42,090 nt of DNA, taken from contig CAMDEA010000064.1 in NCBI GenBank assembly GCA_945893045.1, positions 1-42,090 on the forward strand. The letters run 5' to 3'. A program made the translations under genes and the position numbers. The notes under the pieces were generated by a model. That model had not been told where the DNA came from. It saw only the letters and a list, made by a program, of their open reading frames with translations, and searched no databases. Shown piece by piece: positions 17,207 to 26,162 of the stretch. How positions within the stretch are numbered: the stretch's first letter is position 1; each line of letters opens with the position of its first letter. This DNA is from Planctomyces sp. SH-PL62. GTDB taxonomy: Bacteria; Planctomycetota; Planctomycetia; Planctomycetales; Planctomycetaceae.

Positions 17207-17788
17207 ATGATCCTCGAAGGCATCGTCACCAGCTTGAACGCCGCCGGCGAACTCAACGTCGCGCCGATGGGGCCGATCGTTGACGAGTCCATGACCTGGC
17301 TGCATCTCCGTCCGTTTCAGACATCGCAGACGTTTCGCAATCTGAAAGAGCGACCTCAAGGCGTGTTCCATGTCGTCGATGACGTCTTGCTGCTGGCAAA
17401 AGCCGCGATCGGAAAACTCGACACGCCGCCGGAAACATTCGCCGCCGAAAAAGTCACCGGCCGAGTGCTCGCGTCCGCCTGCCGCTGGTACGAGTTCGAA
17501 ATCGAATCGCTCGACGCGACACAGGACCGCACCGAAATTCGCGCACGAGTCGTTCACGTCGGCCGCCTGCGAGATGTCTTCGGGTTCAACCGCGCGAAGC
17601 ACGCGGTCCTCGAAGCCGCGATTTTGGCGACACGATTGCATCTGCTATCTCGCGAAGAAGTCGAGCACCAACTCGCAGCGCTGCGCAGCCCTGTCGAGAA
17701 GACCGCTGGCCCCAACGAACTCGCGGCATTTCAACTGGTTTGCGATTACGTCGCGGACTTTTTTGAAGCTACCGTACCGCGACCGTGA
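17207..17788 (+). CDS. DUF447 family protein
   Basis: A 193-residue protein matching the DUF447 pattern: the N-terminal MILEGIVTSLNAAGELNVAPMGPIVD, then FQTSQTFRNLKERPQGVFHVVDDVLLLAKAAIG, and a basic RVVHVGRLRDVFGFNRAKHAVLEAAILATRLHLL block. The fold is of the split-barrel flavin-binding type. In archaea and in planctomycetes this family is typically found in organisms with tetrahydromethanopterin-linked C1 metabolism; its reaction is unknown to me. The last residues (TVPRP) and the stop codon come from the palindrome at 17772. The PfkB kinase follows 64 nt downstream and may be co-transcribed. Confidence 0.85.
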   Translation: MILEGIVTSLNAAGELNVAPMGPIVDESMTWLHLRPFQTSQTFRNLKERPQGVFHVVDDVLLLAKAAIGKLDTPPETFAAEKVTGRVLASACRWYEFEIESLDATQDRTEIRARVVHVGRLRDVFGFNRAKHAVLEAAILATRLHLLSREEVEHQLAALRSPVEKTAGPNELAAFQLVCDYVADFFEATVPRP

Positions 17789-17839
17789 GGGAGCGACTCC
17801 GACGATCGACCAGGCCGCTCCCTCACGGTCGCGGTACGG
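17772..17839. repeat. Palindromic element overlapping the DUF447 stop codon
   Basis: 24-nt perfect arms at 17772-17795 and 17816-17839 (CCGTACCGCGACCGTGAGGG), 20-nt loop. The stop codon of the DUF447 gene (17786-17788) lies in the left arm. Confidence 0.88.
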
Positions 17840-17852
17840 TTAGGACACCACC

Positions 17853-18734
17853 ATGATTCTCGTCGCCGGCCTGACTCCCGCTTGGCAACAAATCGCAGTC
17901 CTCGACCGACTGCATGTCGGCGAGGTCAACCGCGCTCGCGAAGTGCATTGTTGCGCGTCGGGCAAGGTGCTGAACGTCGGCCTCACGCTGACTCAACTCG
18001 GCGCGAGCCATCGGACTTTGTCACTGATCGGCAGCGGCGCGGCGGGAACGGCAATGCGGCAAGACATGTCCGATCTTGGCGTCGATGTTCGCTGGATCGA
18101 ATCGTTGGCTCGCCAACGAGTCTGTACGACGCTGCTCGACCGAGCCACCGGGCAAACAACCGAGATTGTGGAAAACTCCGCGGCGGCCACCGACGCTGAA
18201 CTCGCGGCTTTCGAGTCCGCGTTCGCCGAAGAGGCGACGAGTTCAAACATCGACTTTGTCATTCTGACCGGGTCATTGCCGGCCGGCACTTCGTCGGACT
18301 TGTACTCAAGGCTGCTGAGCCGGACGCGAGCCCCAGCCATCCTCGACGTTCGTGGCTCGGAATTGCTGGAGGCCCTGCCGCACCGACCGCTGGTCATCAA
18401 GCCGAATCGCGAAGAACTCGCACACACAGTCGGTCGCGAATTGAACTCGCACGAGGAAGTGTGGCAGGCAATGTCCGAGGTCCAGGCGCGAGGCGCGGAG
18501 TGGATCGTGGTCACAAACGGTTCGCGTGAGGTCTTCGCCTTGTCCGAAAATGAACGGCACCGGTTCACGCCTCCGACGATCAACGTCGTGAACCCCATCG
18601 GCTGCGGCGACTGCTTCACCGCCGGACTCGCTTGCGCCTTGCAACACGGCTCCGACATGCCCACGGCAATTCGAGCCGGCATCTCTGCCGCTGCTCGGAA
18701 CGCCGAGCAACTGTTGCCGGCGCGAATCGGATGA
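17853..18734 (+). CDS. PfkB-family sugar kinase, 1-phosphofructokinase-like
   Basis: A ribokinase-fold kinase of 293 residues that phosphorylates a sugar or sugar phosphate with ATP. Seen are the substrate-binding start (CASGKVLNVGLTLTQLG, where the family has GGKGxNVA), KPNREEL at 183-189 as in 1-phosphofructokinases and tagatose-6-phosphate kinases, and the catalytic block NPIGCGDCFTAGL with Asp253 as general base. The usual GAGD anion hole is GCGD here and the first glycine pair is replaced (CCASGK), so substrate choice may differ. No PTS fructose genes are near, so fructose-1-phosphate is only one candidate. Its pairing with DUF447 may be meaningful. Confidence 0.88.
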   Translation: MILVAGLTPAWQQIAVLDRLHVGEVNRAREVHCCASGKVLNVGLTLTQLGASHRTLSLIGSGAAGTAMRQDMSDLGVDVRWIESLARQRVCTTLLDRATGQTTEIVENSAAATDAELAAFESAFAEEATSSNIDFVILTGSLPAGTSSDLYSRLLSRTRAPAILDVRGSELLEALPHRPLVIKPNREELAHTVGRELNSHEEVWQAMSEVQARGAEWIVVTNGSREVFALSENERHRFTPPTINVVNPIGCGDCFTAGLACALQHGSDMPTAIRAGISAAARNAEQLLPARIG

Positions 18735-18749
18735 GGGGCAAGAGCCTCT

Positions 18750-20006
18750 TTAGATTTGCTTCCAGTCCACCGCATCCACCGCTTGATGAATCGCCCCATC
18801 AATCGCCTTTGACGGCGTCACGTCGTACTTCATCGTCTCCGGGTTGAACCCGCTGCGGCTGTTGAAGAGCACGGCCCAGCAGAATCCATCGTGCCGCCGA
18901 ACGAAGATCGTCGAAGTGCCGTCGAGTGAGCCGGTGTGCCAGACATTGATCTTGTCTCCCGGCGGCAACGTGCGTACGAACCAGCCGAGTCCGTAATGCA
19001 CCTCTTTGAGACGACCATCCGGTTCATGGCCCGCCAAACCACTCGGCCGCGCCCACATCGTATTCAAACCGGCGGCGGTCAACAGCGGACAACACGATTG
19101 CGGATCGAGCGACATCGCCAAACGAACCAAGTCCGACGCGCTGCCGATCCAACCGCCGTGAGCATCCATCGCTTCCAGATGCCAACCGCCATACGGCCAC
19201 GGCACTTGTTGTCCAACATTCGGAGTGAAGACGCTCGGCCCGGTCGCTCCGGCGGTGCCGTAGTACGTCACTTCATCGGGATGAGCGAACTCCTTCAGCG
19301 TCCGACCGAGACACAACCGTCGCAGGCCGAGCGGACAGAGGACTCGCCGCCACACGCTGTCGAAGTAAGTCACGCCATCAAGCCGTTCGAGCACTCGTCC
19401 CAGCAAGCAGTAGCCGAAGTTTGAATACGCGTATCTCTCGCCCGGCGTGAAATCGAGCGGCTTCTTGAGCATCACGCGAATGATGTGCTCCGGCTTCGCG
19501 GGCGGTTCGACGCCGAGTTCTTTCGCGAACGGCACCGCGCGAAACATCGCGTCGAAACTCTTGTCGCGATCCCAACCGCCGGTGTGTTGCAGCAAATGTC
19601 GCAGCGTGATGTCTCGCCAACGAGCATCTGGAATCTCAGACGAGACCAGTTCGCCGAGCCACGGCAGGATCTTGTCATCCAGCGACAAACAGCCTTGCTC
19701 GACCGCTCGCATCACGGCCACGGCGGTGATCGACTTCGAAATGCTCGCCAACCGAAACAAGCTGTCCGGCTGCACCGGCTTCTTCGCTTCCACATCCGCC
19801 CAACCAAACCCGCGAGCGTACAGCACTCGCCCACCGCGCCCGACCGCTAACGAAGCTCCGGGCAGCTTGTGCCTATCGAGAAATCCGGCCATCAAATCGT
19901 CGAGCGGCTTGTACGGCGAATCAGCGGCAGCAGCCAACGACGCTCCGAATCCAATCGCTGCCGTGACGGCCGACACAAACTGACGTCGAGAGATGTCCTG
20001 TCGCAT
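18750..20006 (-). CDS. Tat-exported beta-lactamase-family serine hydrolase
   Basis: A 418-residue protein with a twin-arginine signal (SRRQFVSAVTAAIGF, residues 6-20) and a class C beta-lactamase / DD-peptidase fold. The three motifs are SISK at 88-91 (nucleophile Ser88 and Lys91), YSN in ERYAYSNFGYC, and HTG in WHTGSLDGT. Such proteins act as esterases, D-aminopeptidases or carboxypeptidases in the periplasm; the substrate is not evident. ATG 20006 has GGAGG upstream and starts the Tat signal. It converges with the PfkB gene with only 15 nt between the stops. Confidence 0.9.
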   Translation of the reverse strand: MRQDISRRQFVSAVTAAIGFGASLAAAADSPYKPLDDLMAGFLDRHKLPGASLAVGRGGRVLYARGFGWADVEAKKPVQPDSLFRLASISKSITAVAVMRAVEQGCLSLDDKILPWLGELVSSEIPDARWRDITLRHLLQHTGGWDRDKSFDAMFRAVPFAKELGVEPPAKPEHIIRVMLKKPLDFTPGERYAYSNFGYCLLGRVLERLDGVTYFDSVWRRVLCPLGLRRLCLGRTLKEFAHPDEVTYYGTAGATGPSVFTPNVGQQVPWPYGGWHLEAMDAHGGWIGSASDLVRLAMSLDPQSCCPLLTAAGLNTMWARPSGLAGHEPDGRLKEVHYGLGWFVRTLPPGDKINVWHTGSLDGTSTIFVRRHDGFCWAVLFNSRSGFNPETMKYDVTPSKAIDGAIHQAVDAVDWKQI

Positions 20007-20022
20007 GAACTTGCCTCCCTCC

Positions 20023-20142
20023 GGCTGACGGCTGATGGCCGAAAGCTGTTGGCTGTTATCACACCTTTGAAACGCCGATGCCAATAAAACGCCGAATCGG
20101 TTGAGATAACAGCCATCAGCTTTCAGCCAACAGCTTACGGCC
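20023..20142. repeat. Imperfect palindromic element between hisA and the serine hydrolase
   Basis: 38-nt arms at 20023-20060 and 20105-20142, with several mismatches, built of GGCTGATGGC / AGCTGTTGGCTG words around a 44-nt loop. The right arm contains the hisA stop codon (20135-20137). Confidence 0.75.
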
Positions 20143-20878
20143 GATCAACCAACCTGATCGCGTCTGCAACGCGAATCGTCCCTTCGTAAATCGCTCGCCC
20201 AATTATCGCACCAATCAATTTCGGATGCTCTCGGCTGACTTCGGCGAGGCGTTCGACATCGCGCAACGTCGTCACTCCACCGGAGGCGATGACCGGGAGG
20301 CCGAGTTCCGTCAACGCGATCATGTCGCGAATCGTCCCTTCATCGACGCCTTGCATCATGCCGTCGTTGGCGATGTTCGTGTAAACGACTGCCGCCAGAT
20401 CGAGGCCGGCATACGACTTCGCCAACTCGATGGCGGAAGTCTTCGACACATCCAGCCAACCTTCCGTCGCGACCATGCCGTCACGAGCGTCGATGCCGAG
20501 CACCAATCGGCCTGGCCAACGTTGAGCCATCTCGCGAAACCATTCCGGCTGCTTGAGAGCTTGCGTGCCAATGATGACTCGCTCGACGCCGACGTCATCG
20601 AGCATCAATCGAATCGCCGCTTCGTCGCGGATGCCTCCGCCAAGTTCGCACTTCACGCCGCTCGCCTGCACAATGCGACGCACGACTTCATGATTCACCG
20701 GGCGTCCCGCTTTCGCGCCGTCCAGATCGACGAGATGCAGCCACCGCGTCCCCTCGCTCGCCCAGCGCCGTGCCATCTCGGTCGGATCATCGCCGAAGAT
20801 CGTCTCTTGAGCGTAGTCCCCTTGTCGCAGACGGACACACTTGCCGTCTCGCAGATCAATCGCCGGCAGAATTTCCAT
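20135..20878 (-). CDS. hisA: ProFAR isomerase (1-(5-phosphoribosyl)-5-[(...)methylideneamino]imidazole-4-carboxamide isomerase)
   Basis: The Amadori-type isomerase of histidine synthesis. The 247-residue TIM barrel starts [17 protein letters not shown] with catalytic Asp8, has the second catalytic Asp in VLGIDARDG, and shows the phosphate loops [15 protein letters not shown] and [13 protein letters not shown] 20878 is chosen from the family start; the frame runs on upstream to about 21121 but that part passes through the palindrome at 20890 and is not HisA-like. The ribosome-binding site is weak. The last codons and stop lie in a palindromic repeat. No other his gene is adjacent, consistent with dispersed pathway genes. 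Confidence 0.95.
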   Translation of the reverse strand: MEILPAIDLRDGKCVRLRQGDYAQETIFGDDPTEMARRWASEGTRWLHLVDLDGAKAGRPVNHEVVRRIVQASGVKCELGGGIRDEAAIRLMLDDVGVERVIIGTQALKQPEWFREMAQRWPGRLVLGIDARDGMVATEGWLDVSKTSAIELAKSYAGLDLAAVVYTNIANDGMMQGVDEGTIRDMIALTELGLPVIASGGVTTLRDVERLAEVSREHPKLIGAIIGRAIYEGTIRVADAIRLVDRP

Positions 20879-20889
20879 GAACGCTCTTT

Positions 20890-20964
20890 CGTGGGGCAGG
20901 TTTTCAACCTGCCCGTCGGTAGTTGTTGACGGGCTGGACGGGCAGGTTGAAAACCTGCCCCACG
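20890..20964. repeat. Palindromic element, CGTGGGGCAGG family
   Basis: 28-nt perfect arms at 20890-20917 and 20937-20964, 19-nt loop. The arms nearly match those in the ABC ATPase gene (4902-4963). It lies in the divergent gap between hisA and the dehydrogenase, 11 nt upstream of the hisA start. Confidence 0.88.
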
Positions 20965-21056
20965 GATGATGGGCACTCGCCGGGACGGTCGCAACCGCTC
21001 GGCCGATTGGCTTAACATCCGACCGGTCATTCGCTCCCACCAACAGAAAGTACACC

Positions 21057-22055
21057 ATGCCCACAGTGCTCATCACTCCGGAAGCGTTTCTCAACAAGCC
21101 GGAGGTTTCGTATGCCCGCATCCTGCGCGACGCGGGGTTCGAGGTTCGCTACCCGAAAAACCCAATCATCACCCGCGGACTCGGCCCCGAATCGGAAACG
21201 ATCGAGGAACTGCGGGATTGCGTCGCCCTCATTGCCGGCGGCGAGCATCTGACTCGCAAAGTCATCGAAGCGTCCCCCAGCTTGCGAGTCATCGCCCGCG
21301 CCGGCGTGGGCTTCGACCGTGTCGATATCGCTGCCGCGACCGAGCACAACGTCGCCGTCACGATTACGCCGAACTCGAACCACGAGGCGGTCGCCGAGCA
21401 AACGCTGGCAATGCTGTTCGGCATCACGAAGAACGTCGCCCTCAACGACCGCACGCTGCGAGCTGGTCGCTGGGTCCAAACACTAACCGCTCCCGTGCGT
21501 GGCCGCACGATGGGGCTAGTCGGCCTGGGACGGATCGGCCGATCAACCGCCGTCCGTTGCGTTGCGCTCGGCCTCAAGGTGCTCGTGCATGAGACGTATC
21601 CCGATCGCGACTTCGTCGCCAAGCATGGCTTGACGCTCATCGGCCTGGATGAACTGCTCGCTCAATCGGACTTCGTCAGCCTGCACTGCCCGCTGAACGA
21701 CCAGACGCGCGGTCTGTGCAACGCGGCGTTCTTCGCGAAGATGAAGCCCGGCAGCGCGTTCATCAACACGGCTCGCGGCGGATTGGTCGTCGAGAAAGAT
21801 TTGCTCGCCACGCTGCAATCCGGCCATCTGAGCGGAGCCGGTCTCGACGTCTTTGAGCAAGAACCAATGCTGCCGACGAATCCGCTGATCCATCTCGACA
21901 ACGTGGTGCTCAGCCCGCATCTGGGTGGGACCGATACGCGCAGCTCGGAAGACATGGGGATCGAGAACGCGACCTGCATCGTCAAACTCAGCCGCAACGA
22001 ATGGCCGGAAGGCTCCGTCGTCAACGCCGACCTGCGATCGCATTGGAAGTGGTAG
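21057..22055 (+). CDS. D-2-hydroxyacid dehydrogenase, 3-phosphoglycerate-dehydrogenase-like
   Basis: NAD-dependent oxidoreductase of the D-isomer family, 332 residues. The nucleotide-binding motif [13 protein letters not shown] lies near residue 150, and the catalytic Arg-Glu-His set is seen as NTARGG, FEQEP and LSPHLGG. The N-terminal [14 protein letters not shown] is typical of SerA-type enzymes. It lacks the C-terminal ACT domain of long SerA proteins, so phosphoglycerate is likely but another 2-hydroxyacid is possible. The start at 21057 has AGAAAG upstream. It is divergent from hisA. Confidence 0.9.
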   Translation: MPTVLITPEAFLNKPEVSYARILRDAGFEVRYPKNPIITRGLGPESETIEELRDCVALIAGGEHLTRKVIEASPSLRVIARAGVGFDRVDIAAATEHNVAVTITPNSNHEAVAEQTLAMLFGITKNVALNDRTLRAGRWVQTLTAPVRGRTMGLVGLGRIGRSTAVRCVALGLKVLVHETYPDRDFVAKHGLTLIGLDELLAQSDFVSLHCPLNDQTRGLCNAAFFAKMKPGSAFINTARGGLVVEKDLLATLQSGHLSGAGLDVFEQEPMLPTNPLIHLDNVVLSPHLGGTDTRSSEDMGIENATCIVKLSRNEWPEGSVVNADLRSHWKW

Positions 22056-22059
22056 TCTT

Positions 22060-22123
22060 GTAGCCACGTTCGCCAGAACGTGGGTGTTCGCCGCATTCCC
22101 CACGTTCTGGCGAACGTGGCTAC
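22060..22123. repeat. Palindromic element GTAGCCACGTTCGCC
   Basis: 24-nt perfect arms at 22060-22083 and 22100-22123, 16-nt loop, in the 85-bp gap between two same-strand dehydrogenases. The right arm recurs in variant form at 17-41. Confidence 0.88.
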
Positions 22124-22140
22124 GGGTTCGACTTCGATCC

Positions 22141-23349
22141 ATGCTCACGCCCTACGACTTCTTCGCACCGCAGCGCATCGTCTTCGGCTGGGGCCGGCGA
22201 TCGGAAATCGGCACGCTCGCCAAGTCGCTGGGTTCGCGAGCATTTATCGTCAGCGGTTCGCGCACGCTCGACGCGAACGGCACGCTGGACGAGTTGAGTC
22301 GATTACTGACCAACGCCGGAGTGACCGTCGAACGCTTGGCGACGCAGACGCGTGAGCCGGAAGTCGCGGACGTTGATGCAGCGACGACGCGACTGCGCGA
22401 CATTGGAGTGCGAGAGGGAGACCTACTGATCGCCATCGGCGGCGGTTCCGCCATCGACTTGGCAAAAGCGGTCTCCGCGATGGCGACGAACACTCACGGG
22501 ACCAGCGTGCTCGATTTTCTGGAAGGGGTCGGCAAAGGATTGAAAATCGACCGCCCTCCCCTGCCCTTGCTGGCCATGCCAACGACGGCCGGAACAGGCA
22601 CCGAGGCGACGAAGAATGCCGTGATCTCGTCCTACGATCCGCCGTTTAAGAAAAGTTTGCGATCCGATTTGATGATTCCAAAGGTCGTGCTCGTCGATCC
22701 CGAATTGACCGTCAGTCTGCCGCGCAACATTACCGCTTACACCGGCATGGACGCGATCACGCAGTTGATCGAGAGCCTGATCTCTCGCCGAGCGAAGCCG
22801 ATCCCACGAGCGCTGTGCTGGCAAGGTTTAGAGCTCGCGATCCCTGCCATGTTCAAATTGTCCTGCGACCTCACCCACCGTGCTTCACGAGAAGCAATGT
22901 CCCACGCGGCACTGTTGTCGGGAATCGCGTTGGCGAATTCGGGGCTTGGCTTTGCTCACGGAGTCGCCGCTTCGCTGGGTATCCAAGCGAAAGTGCCGCA
23001 TGGCCTCGCCTGCGCTGTGATGCTACCAAGTGCGTTGTCATTGAATCGCGAGGTCGCGAAGGCGGATCTTGCACAGCTCGGCCGGCACTGCGATCAATGG
23101 CTTCGCGGCAAGCCAGCCTCGCCTTCATCCGACGAAAAGTGCTCTGATGATCTGGCATTGATCCACTTTCAGGACGTGGTTCAGTCGCTCAATCAGCGAT
23201 TCAGAATTCCGCAACGGTTGTCGGAACTCGGCGTCTCCCGCGAGCAGCTTCCGGCTTTGGCCAAAGGCTCGCGCGGCAACAGCATGGACGGCAATCCGTG
23301 CGACGTGAGCGATGATGCACTGCTCGCGATCCTAGAACGAGTTTGGTGA
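22141..23349 (+). CDS. Iron-containing alcohol dehydrogenase family protein
   Basis: A group III metal-dependent alcohol dehydrogenase of 402 residues, NAD(P)-linked. The nucleotide-binding part has GGGSAIDLAKAVSA, then MPTTAGTGTEATKNAVI. The metal ligands are expected in the conserved Asp after LVDPEL and in the histidines of GFAHGVAASLG and KVPHGLACAVMLP. Substrate (alcohol, aldehyde or butanol-type) cannot be told. There is no clear ribosome-binding site before ATG 22141, where a palindrome ends 17 nt upstream. It follows the hydroxyacid dehydrogenase on the same strand. Confidence 0.92.
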   Translation: MLTPYDFFAPQRIVFGWGRRSEIGTLAKSLGSRAFIVSGSRTLDANGTLDELSRLLTNAGVTVERLATQTREPEVADVDAATTRLRDIGVREGDLLIAIGGGSAIDLAKAVSAMATNTHGTSVLDFLEGVGKGLKIDRPPLPLLAMPTTAGTGTEATKNAVISSYDPPFKKSLRSDLMIPKVVLVDPELTVSLPRNITAYTGMDAITQLIESLISRRAKPIPRALCWQGLELAIPAMFKLSCDLTHRASREAMSHAALLSGIALANSGLGFAHGVAASLGIQAKVPHGLACAVMLPSALSLNREVAKADLAQLGRHCDQWLRGKPASPSSDEKCSDDLALIHFQDVVQSLNQRFRIPQRLSELGVSREQLPALAKGSRGNSMDGNPCDVSDDALLAILERVW

Positions 23350-23412
23350 GCCACGGGGAACGACAAGATCGCCTCGACCCATTTGCGAGTGACTGCTACC
23401 GTCCGCGCTCTT

Positions 23413-23504
23413 CGTGGGGCACGTTTTTAACGTGCCGGTGAATGTCCGGACGTGGGCGTCCGGACTACGGTTAGGATTCGGGCACGTTGAAAACGTGCCC
23501 CACG
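23413..23504. repeat. Nested palindromic elements before uppP
   Basis: Outer arms CGTGGGGCACGTT at 23413-23436 and 23480-23504, a variant of the 4902 and 20890 family with CACGTT for CAGGTT. Inside its loop lies a complete second palindrome, GTCCGGACG...CGTCCGGAC at 23444-23465, which also occurs at 16667-16707. Confidence 0.86.
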
Positions 23505-23519
23505 TTTCGCGAGCTTCTC

Positions 23520-24311
23520 ATGGATGGTGCTCAACTTTGGCAGACGTTGATTCAAGGTGTCGTGCAGGGAATCACCGAGTTCCTGCCGATCAGCTCGAAG
23601 TCACATTTGATTCTCGTCGGCAAGCTGCTCGAACGCTGGTTTGGCACGACAGCGACCTCGAAGGAAACAATCGAGCTGATTGTCGGACTGCATCTCGGAA
23701 CGCTGCTGGCCACGATCGTTGTCTACTGGCAAGACCTGTGGTCCTTGCGAAAGCGTCATCGACTGCTGCTCAACGTGATCATCGGCAGCATTCCGGTCGC
23801 GGTGGTCGGCCTGGTTTTCAAAGACTGGCTTGAGCAGACCTTGGTCTCGCCGTTGTTGGTCGGCTTGGGGCTGTTCATCACGGCGACCTTTCTATTCGCG
23901 GGCCAACGCCTGGAGATTAGTTTGCTGGAACTCGACCAGATGAAGTGGCCACACGCTCTGGCGGTCGGTTGCTTTCAGACGCTGGCTCTGTTGCCGGGAA
24001 TCTCTCGCTCAGGCAGCACGATCGCAGGAGGACTGATGGTCGGGCTGACTCGCCACGCCGCGACGACGTTCTCGTTTTTGTTGTCTGTCCCAGCCGTAGG
24101 TGGAGTCGTGCTGCTCAAGGGGCTCGCAATGCGGCACTCGAATAGTTTGGCAATCGGTCAATTGCTGTTCGGAACGGTGATCTCGTTTGCGGTCGGCATC
24201 GCCGCGCTGCGGTTTCTGATCCGCATCGTCACGCAACGGCAACTGCACTGGTTCGCGTATTACTGCTTGCTGCTCGGCACGGTCGTGACAGCGTGGCAGC
24301 TATGGCCGTAG
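23520..24311 (+). CDS. uppP: Undecaprenyl-diphosphatase
   Basis: Dephosphorylates undecaprenyl diphosphate at the inner membrane to recycle the lipid carrier of wall and surface polysaccharide synthesis. The 263-residue polytopic protein has both family motifs: QGITEFLPISSKSHL near residues 14-28 and LLPGISRSGSTIAGG at about 159-173, with seven or eight hydrophobic helices. Length is normal. ATG 23520 gives the family N-terminus (MDGAQLWQTLIQGVVQG); no clear ribosome-binding site is visible, and an upstream in-frame extension would run into the palindrome. Confidence 0.95.
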   Translation: MDGAQLWQTLIQGVVQGITEFLPISSKSHLILVGKLLERWFGTTATSKETIELIVGLHLGTLLATIVVYWQDLWSLRKRHRLLLNVIIGSIPVAVVGLVFKDWLEQTLVSPLLVGLGLFITATFLFAGQRLEISLLELDQMKWPHALAVGCFQTLALLPGISRSGSTIAGGLMVGLTRHAATTFSFLLSVPAVGGVVLLKGLAMRHSNSLAIGQLLFGTVISFAVGIAALRFLIRIVTQRQLHWFAYYCLLLGTVVTAWQLWP

Positions 24312-24318
24312 CCGCCAT

Positions 24319-24394
24319 GTTTAACCTCAACGCCATCGGCGTGGGCGTGAAGGCGAAACGACTTCCGCGCACGCCGATAGCGTTGCGGTTAAAC
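24319..24394. repeat. Palindromic element after uppP
   Basis: Arms GTTTAACC...GGCGTG at 24319-24343 and CGCACGCCG...GGTTAAAC at 24368-24394, with small mismatches. It may help to end the uppP transcript. Confidence 0.78.
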
Positions 24395-24565
24395 CTCTCG
24401 TCTCGACAGATTGCTTCCGAAACCGTCTGGCGGATCTGAGCCTTCGCCACTAGAGTCCCCGCACTTCGGGCATTGCCCGCCGAATCCAGTGGATGATGAA
24501 AGTGATTTCCGCCATCGGACTCGACTAGGTTTGATGGCGTGGAGCTGACGGGAACCGTCAGACAT
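24389..24565 (-). CDS. Possible small protein with a CPKC motif
   Basis: A 58-codon frame (MSDGSRQLHAIKPSRVRW ...) with a basic first half and GGQCPKCGDSSGEG in the second half, the look of a half zinc-ribbon. An AGGATGAG sequence precedes the ATG at a workable distance. The rest of the 420-bp gap between uppP and the helicase has no other candidate. The stop codon touches the palindrome at 24319-24394, as for several other genes here. Only one CxxC pair is present, so metal binding would need a partner chain. It could be a chance frame. Confidence 0.3.
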   Translation of the reverse strand: MSDGSRQLHAIKPSRVRWRKSLSSSTGFGGQCPKCGDSSGEGSDPPDGFGSNLSRREV

Positions 24566-24730
24566 CTCATCCTGGATTTTTGATTCGCTCGCACGCGGAC
24601 GATCGCAAGACGCCGCTCGAGCAGCCGCCAATTGGCCGTGATGCGGATTCTCTGTTGAGTCTGTGCGCGGTCCTCGCCGACTCCACTCATAACGAGTCAC
24701 CTCGGCGGCCAACTTTTTATGGAGAGTGTT

Positions 24731-26149
24731 TTGAAGTTTTCTGAACTGGGATTGGCCGAGCCAATCGTGCGTGCCGTGGAAACGGCTGGGTATAAAATTC
24801 CGACTCCGATTCAGGCGCAAGCCATTCCGCTGGTGATCAGCGGCTGCGATCTGCTGGGAGTCGCTCAAACGGGGACAGGCAAGACGGCGGCGTTTGCGCT
24901 GCCGATTCTGCATCGACTGCTGCAATCGAATCGTCAGCCGCAAGGTCGCGGTGATCGTCGCAAGATTCGCGTGCTGGTGTTGTCACCGACTCGCGAGCTG
25001 GCCGTGCAGATCAGCGAGAGCTTCGCGACGTATGGCCAAGGCTCCGGCCTGCGGCAACTCGTCGTGTTTGGAGGGGTCAGCCAGTATCACCAAGTGAAGG
25101 AACTGCGAGCGGGAATCGACATTCTCGTCGCGACTCCCGGCCGGCTGCTGGACCTGCGCGAGCAAGGCTTCATCGACCTCAGCCACGTCGAAGTGCTGGT
25201 GCTTGATGAAGCCGATCGAATGCTCGACATGGGCTTCCTGCAAAGTGTGCGACGTATCGTGGCCGACGTGCCGAAAGAGCGACAGACGCTGTTCTTCTCC
25301 GCGACGATGCCGAACGATGTCCGCCAACTGGCCGACTCCATGCTGTGCCATCCGCAGCGGGTCGAGATCACTCCGGTGGCGACCACCGCCGAGCGTGTGC
25401 AACAGTCGGTCTACTTCGTCGAGAAGCCGAACAAGGTCCGCCTGCTGCGGCATCTGCTGCGGCAAGAGGGTGTGACTCGGACGCTGGTCTTCACCAAGAC
25501 CAAGCATGGTGCCGACAAAGTCGTGCGCATGCTGGAAGATTCCAATTTCTCGGCCGACGCGATTCACGCGAACCGTTCGCAGTCGCAACGGCAGCGAGCA
25601 TTGACGAACTTCAAATCCGGACGCACAAGCGTGCTGGTCGCGACCGACATCGCCTCGCGCGGCATCGACGTGGACCTCATCACACACGTCATCAACTACG
25701 ACCTGCCACTGGAAATCGACAACTACGTCCACCGCATCGGCCGCACGGCCCGCGCGGGAGCCAGTGGCATCGCCATCTCGTTTTGCTCGCCAGAAGAACG
25801 CGGCCTGCTGACGTCGATCGAGCGATTGATTCGCCAGCGACTGGAACAGCGTCACGATCTGCCAGCATTTGCGTCCGAGCCTCCTCGCCAAGCTCACGCC
25901 ACCGGCCACGCCGATGATCGTCGAGCCACACGAGGCAACGACTCGTTGCCACAGACCGCTGCCGTTGTCCAACCACGCCGAGCCTTCAGCGACAATGGCC
26001 CGCCCGCGAATCACTCGGCTCGCCGACCAAACAGCGCACCGCGTCGTCCGGAAACCCCCAACGGTGAATTCGGTGGCCCACCAGGCCGTGGCCCGAAACG
26101 GCCCCGTCGCTTCGGAAAGCCCAACCGGTTTGCCTCATCGGGACGATAG
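24731..26149 (+). CDS. DEAD-box ATP-dependent RNA helicase, RhlE-like
   Basis: An RNA unwinding enzyme of 472 residues. In order: FSELGLAEPIV and the Q motif (IPTPIQ), Walker A AQTGTGKT, PTREL, GG, TPGRL, DEAD, SAT, then the second domain with LVFTKTK, VATDIASRGIDV and HRIGRTARAG. The C-terminal 85 residues are rich in Arg, Pro, Gly and Asn, a probable RNA-binding tail. I prefer the TTG at 24731 (giving MKFSELGL) because GGAG lies at 24721-24724, 6 nt upstream, and homologues begin there; ATG 24719, four codons earlier, has no ribosome-binding site. Confidence 0.94.
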   Translation: MKFSELGLAEPIVRAVETAGYKIPTPIQAQAIPLVISGCDLLGVAQTGTGKTAAFALPILHRLLQSNRQPQGRGDRRKIRVLVLSPTRELAVQISESFATYGQGSGLRQLVVFGGVSQYHQVKELRAGIDILVATPGRLLDLREQGFIDLSHVEVLVLDEADRMLDMGFLQSVRRIVADVPKERQTLFFSATMPNDVRQLADSMLCHPQRVEITPVATTAERVQQSVYFVEKPNKVRLLRHLLRQEGVTRTLVFTKTKHGADKVVRMLEDSNFSADAIHANRSQSQRQRALTNFKSGRTSVLVATDIASRGIDVDLITHVINYDLPLEIDNYVHRIGRTARAGASGIAISFCSPEERGLLTSIERLIRQRLEQRHDLPAFASEPPRQAHATGHADDRRATRGNDSLPQTAAVVQPRRAFSDNGPPANHSARRPNSAPRRPETPNGEFGGPPGRGPKRPRRFGKPNRFASSGR

Positions 26150-26162
26150 TCCCCCTGATACC

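Noticed and set aside
20879..21121. N-terminal extension of HisA of about 80 residues
   Set aside because: The frame is open, but it is translated palindrome and spacer; HisA proteins begin at the [12 protein letters not shown] segment.
24983..26014. A 343-codon open frame on the minus strand across the DEAD-box helicase
   Set aside because: All helicase motifs are on the plus strand; this frame lacks any domain.
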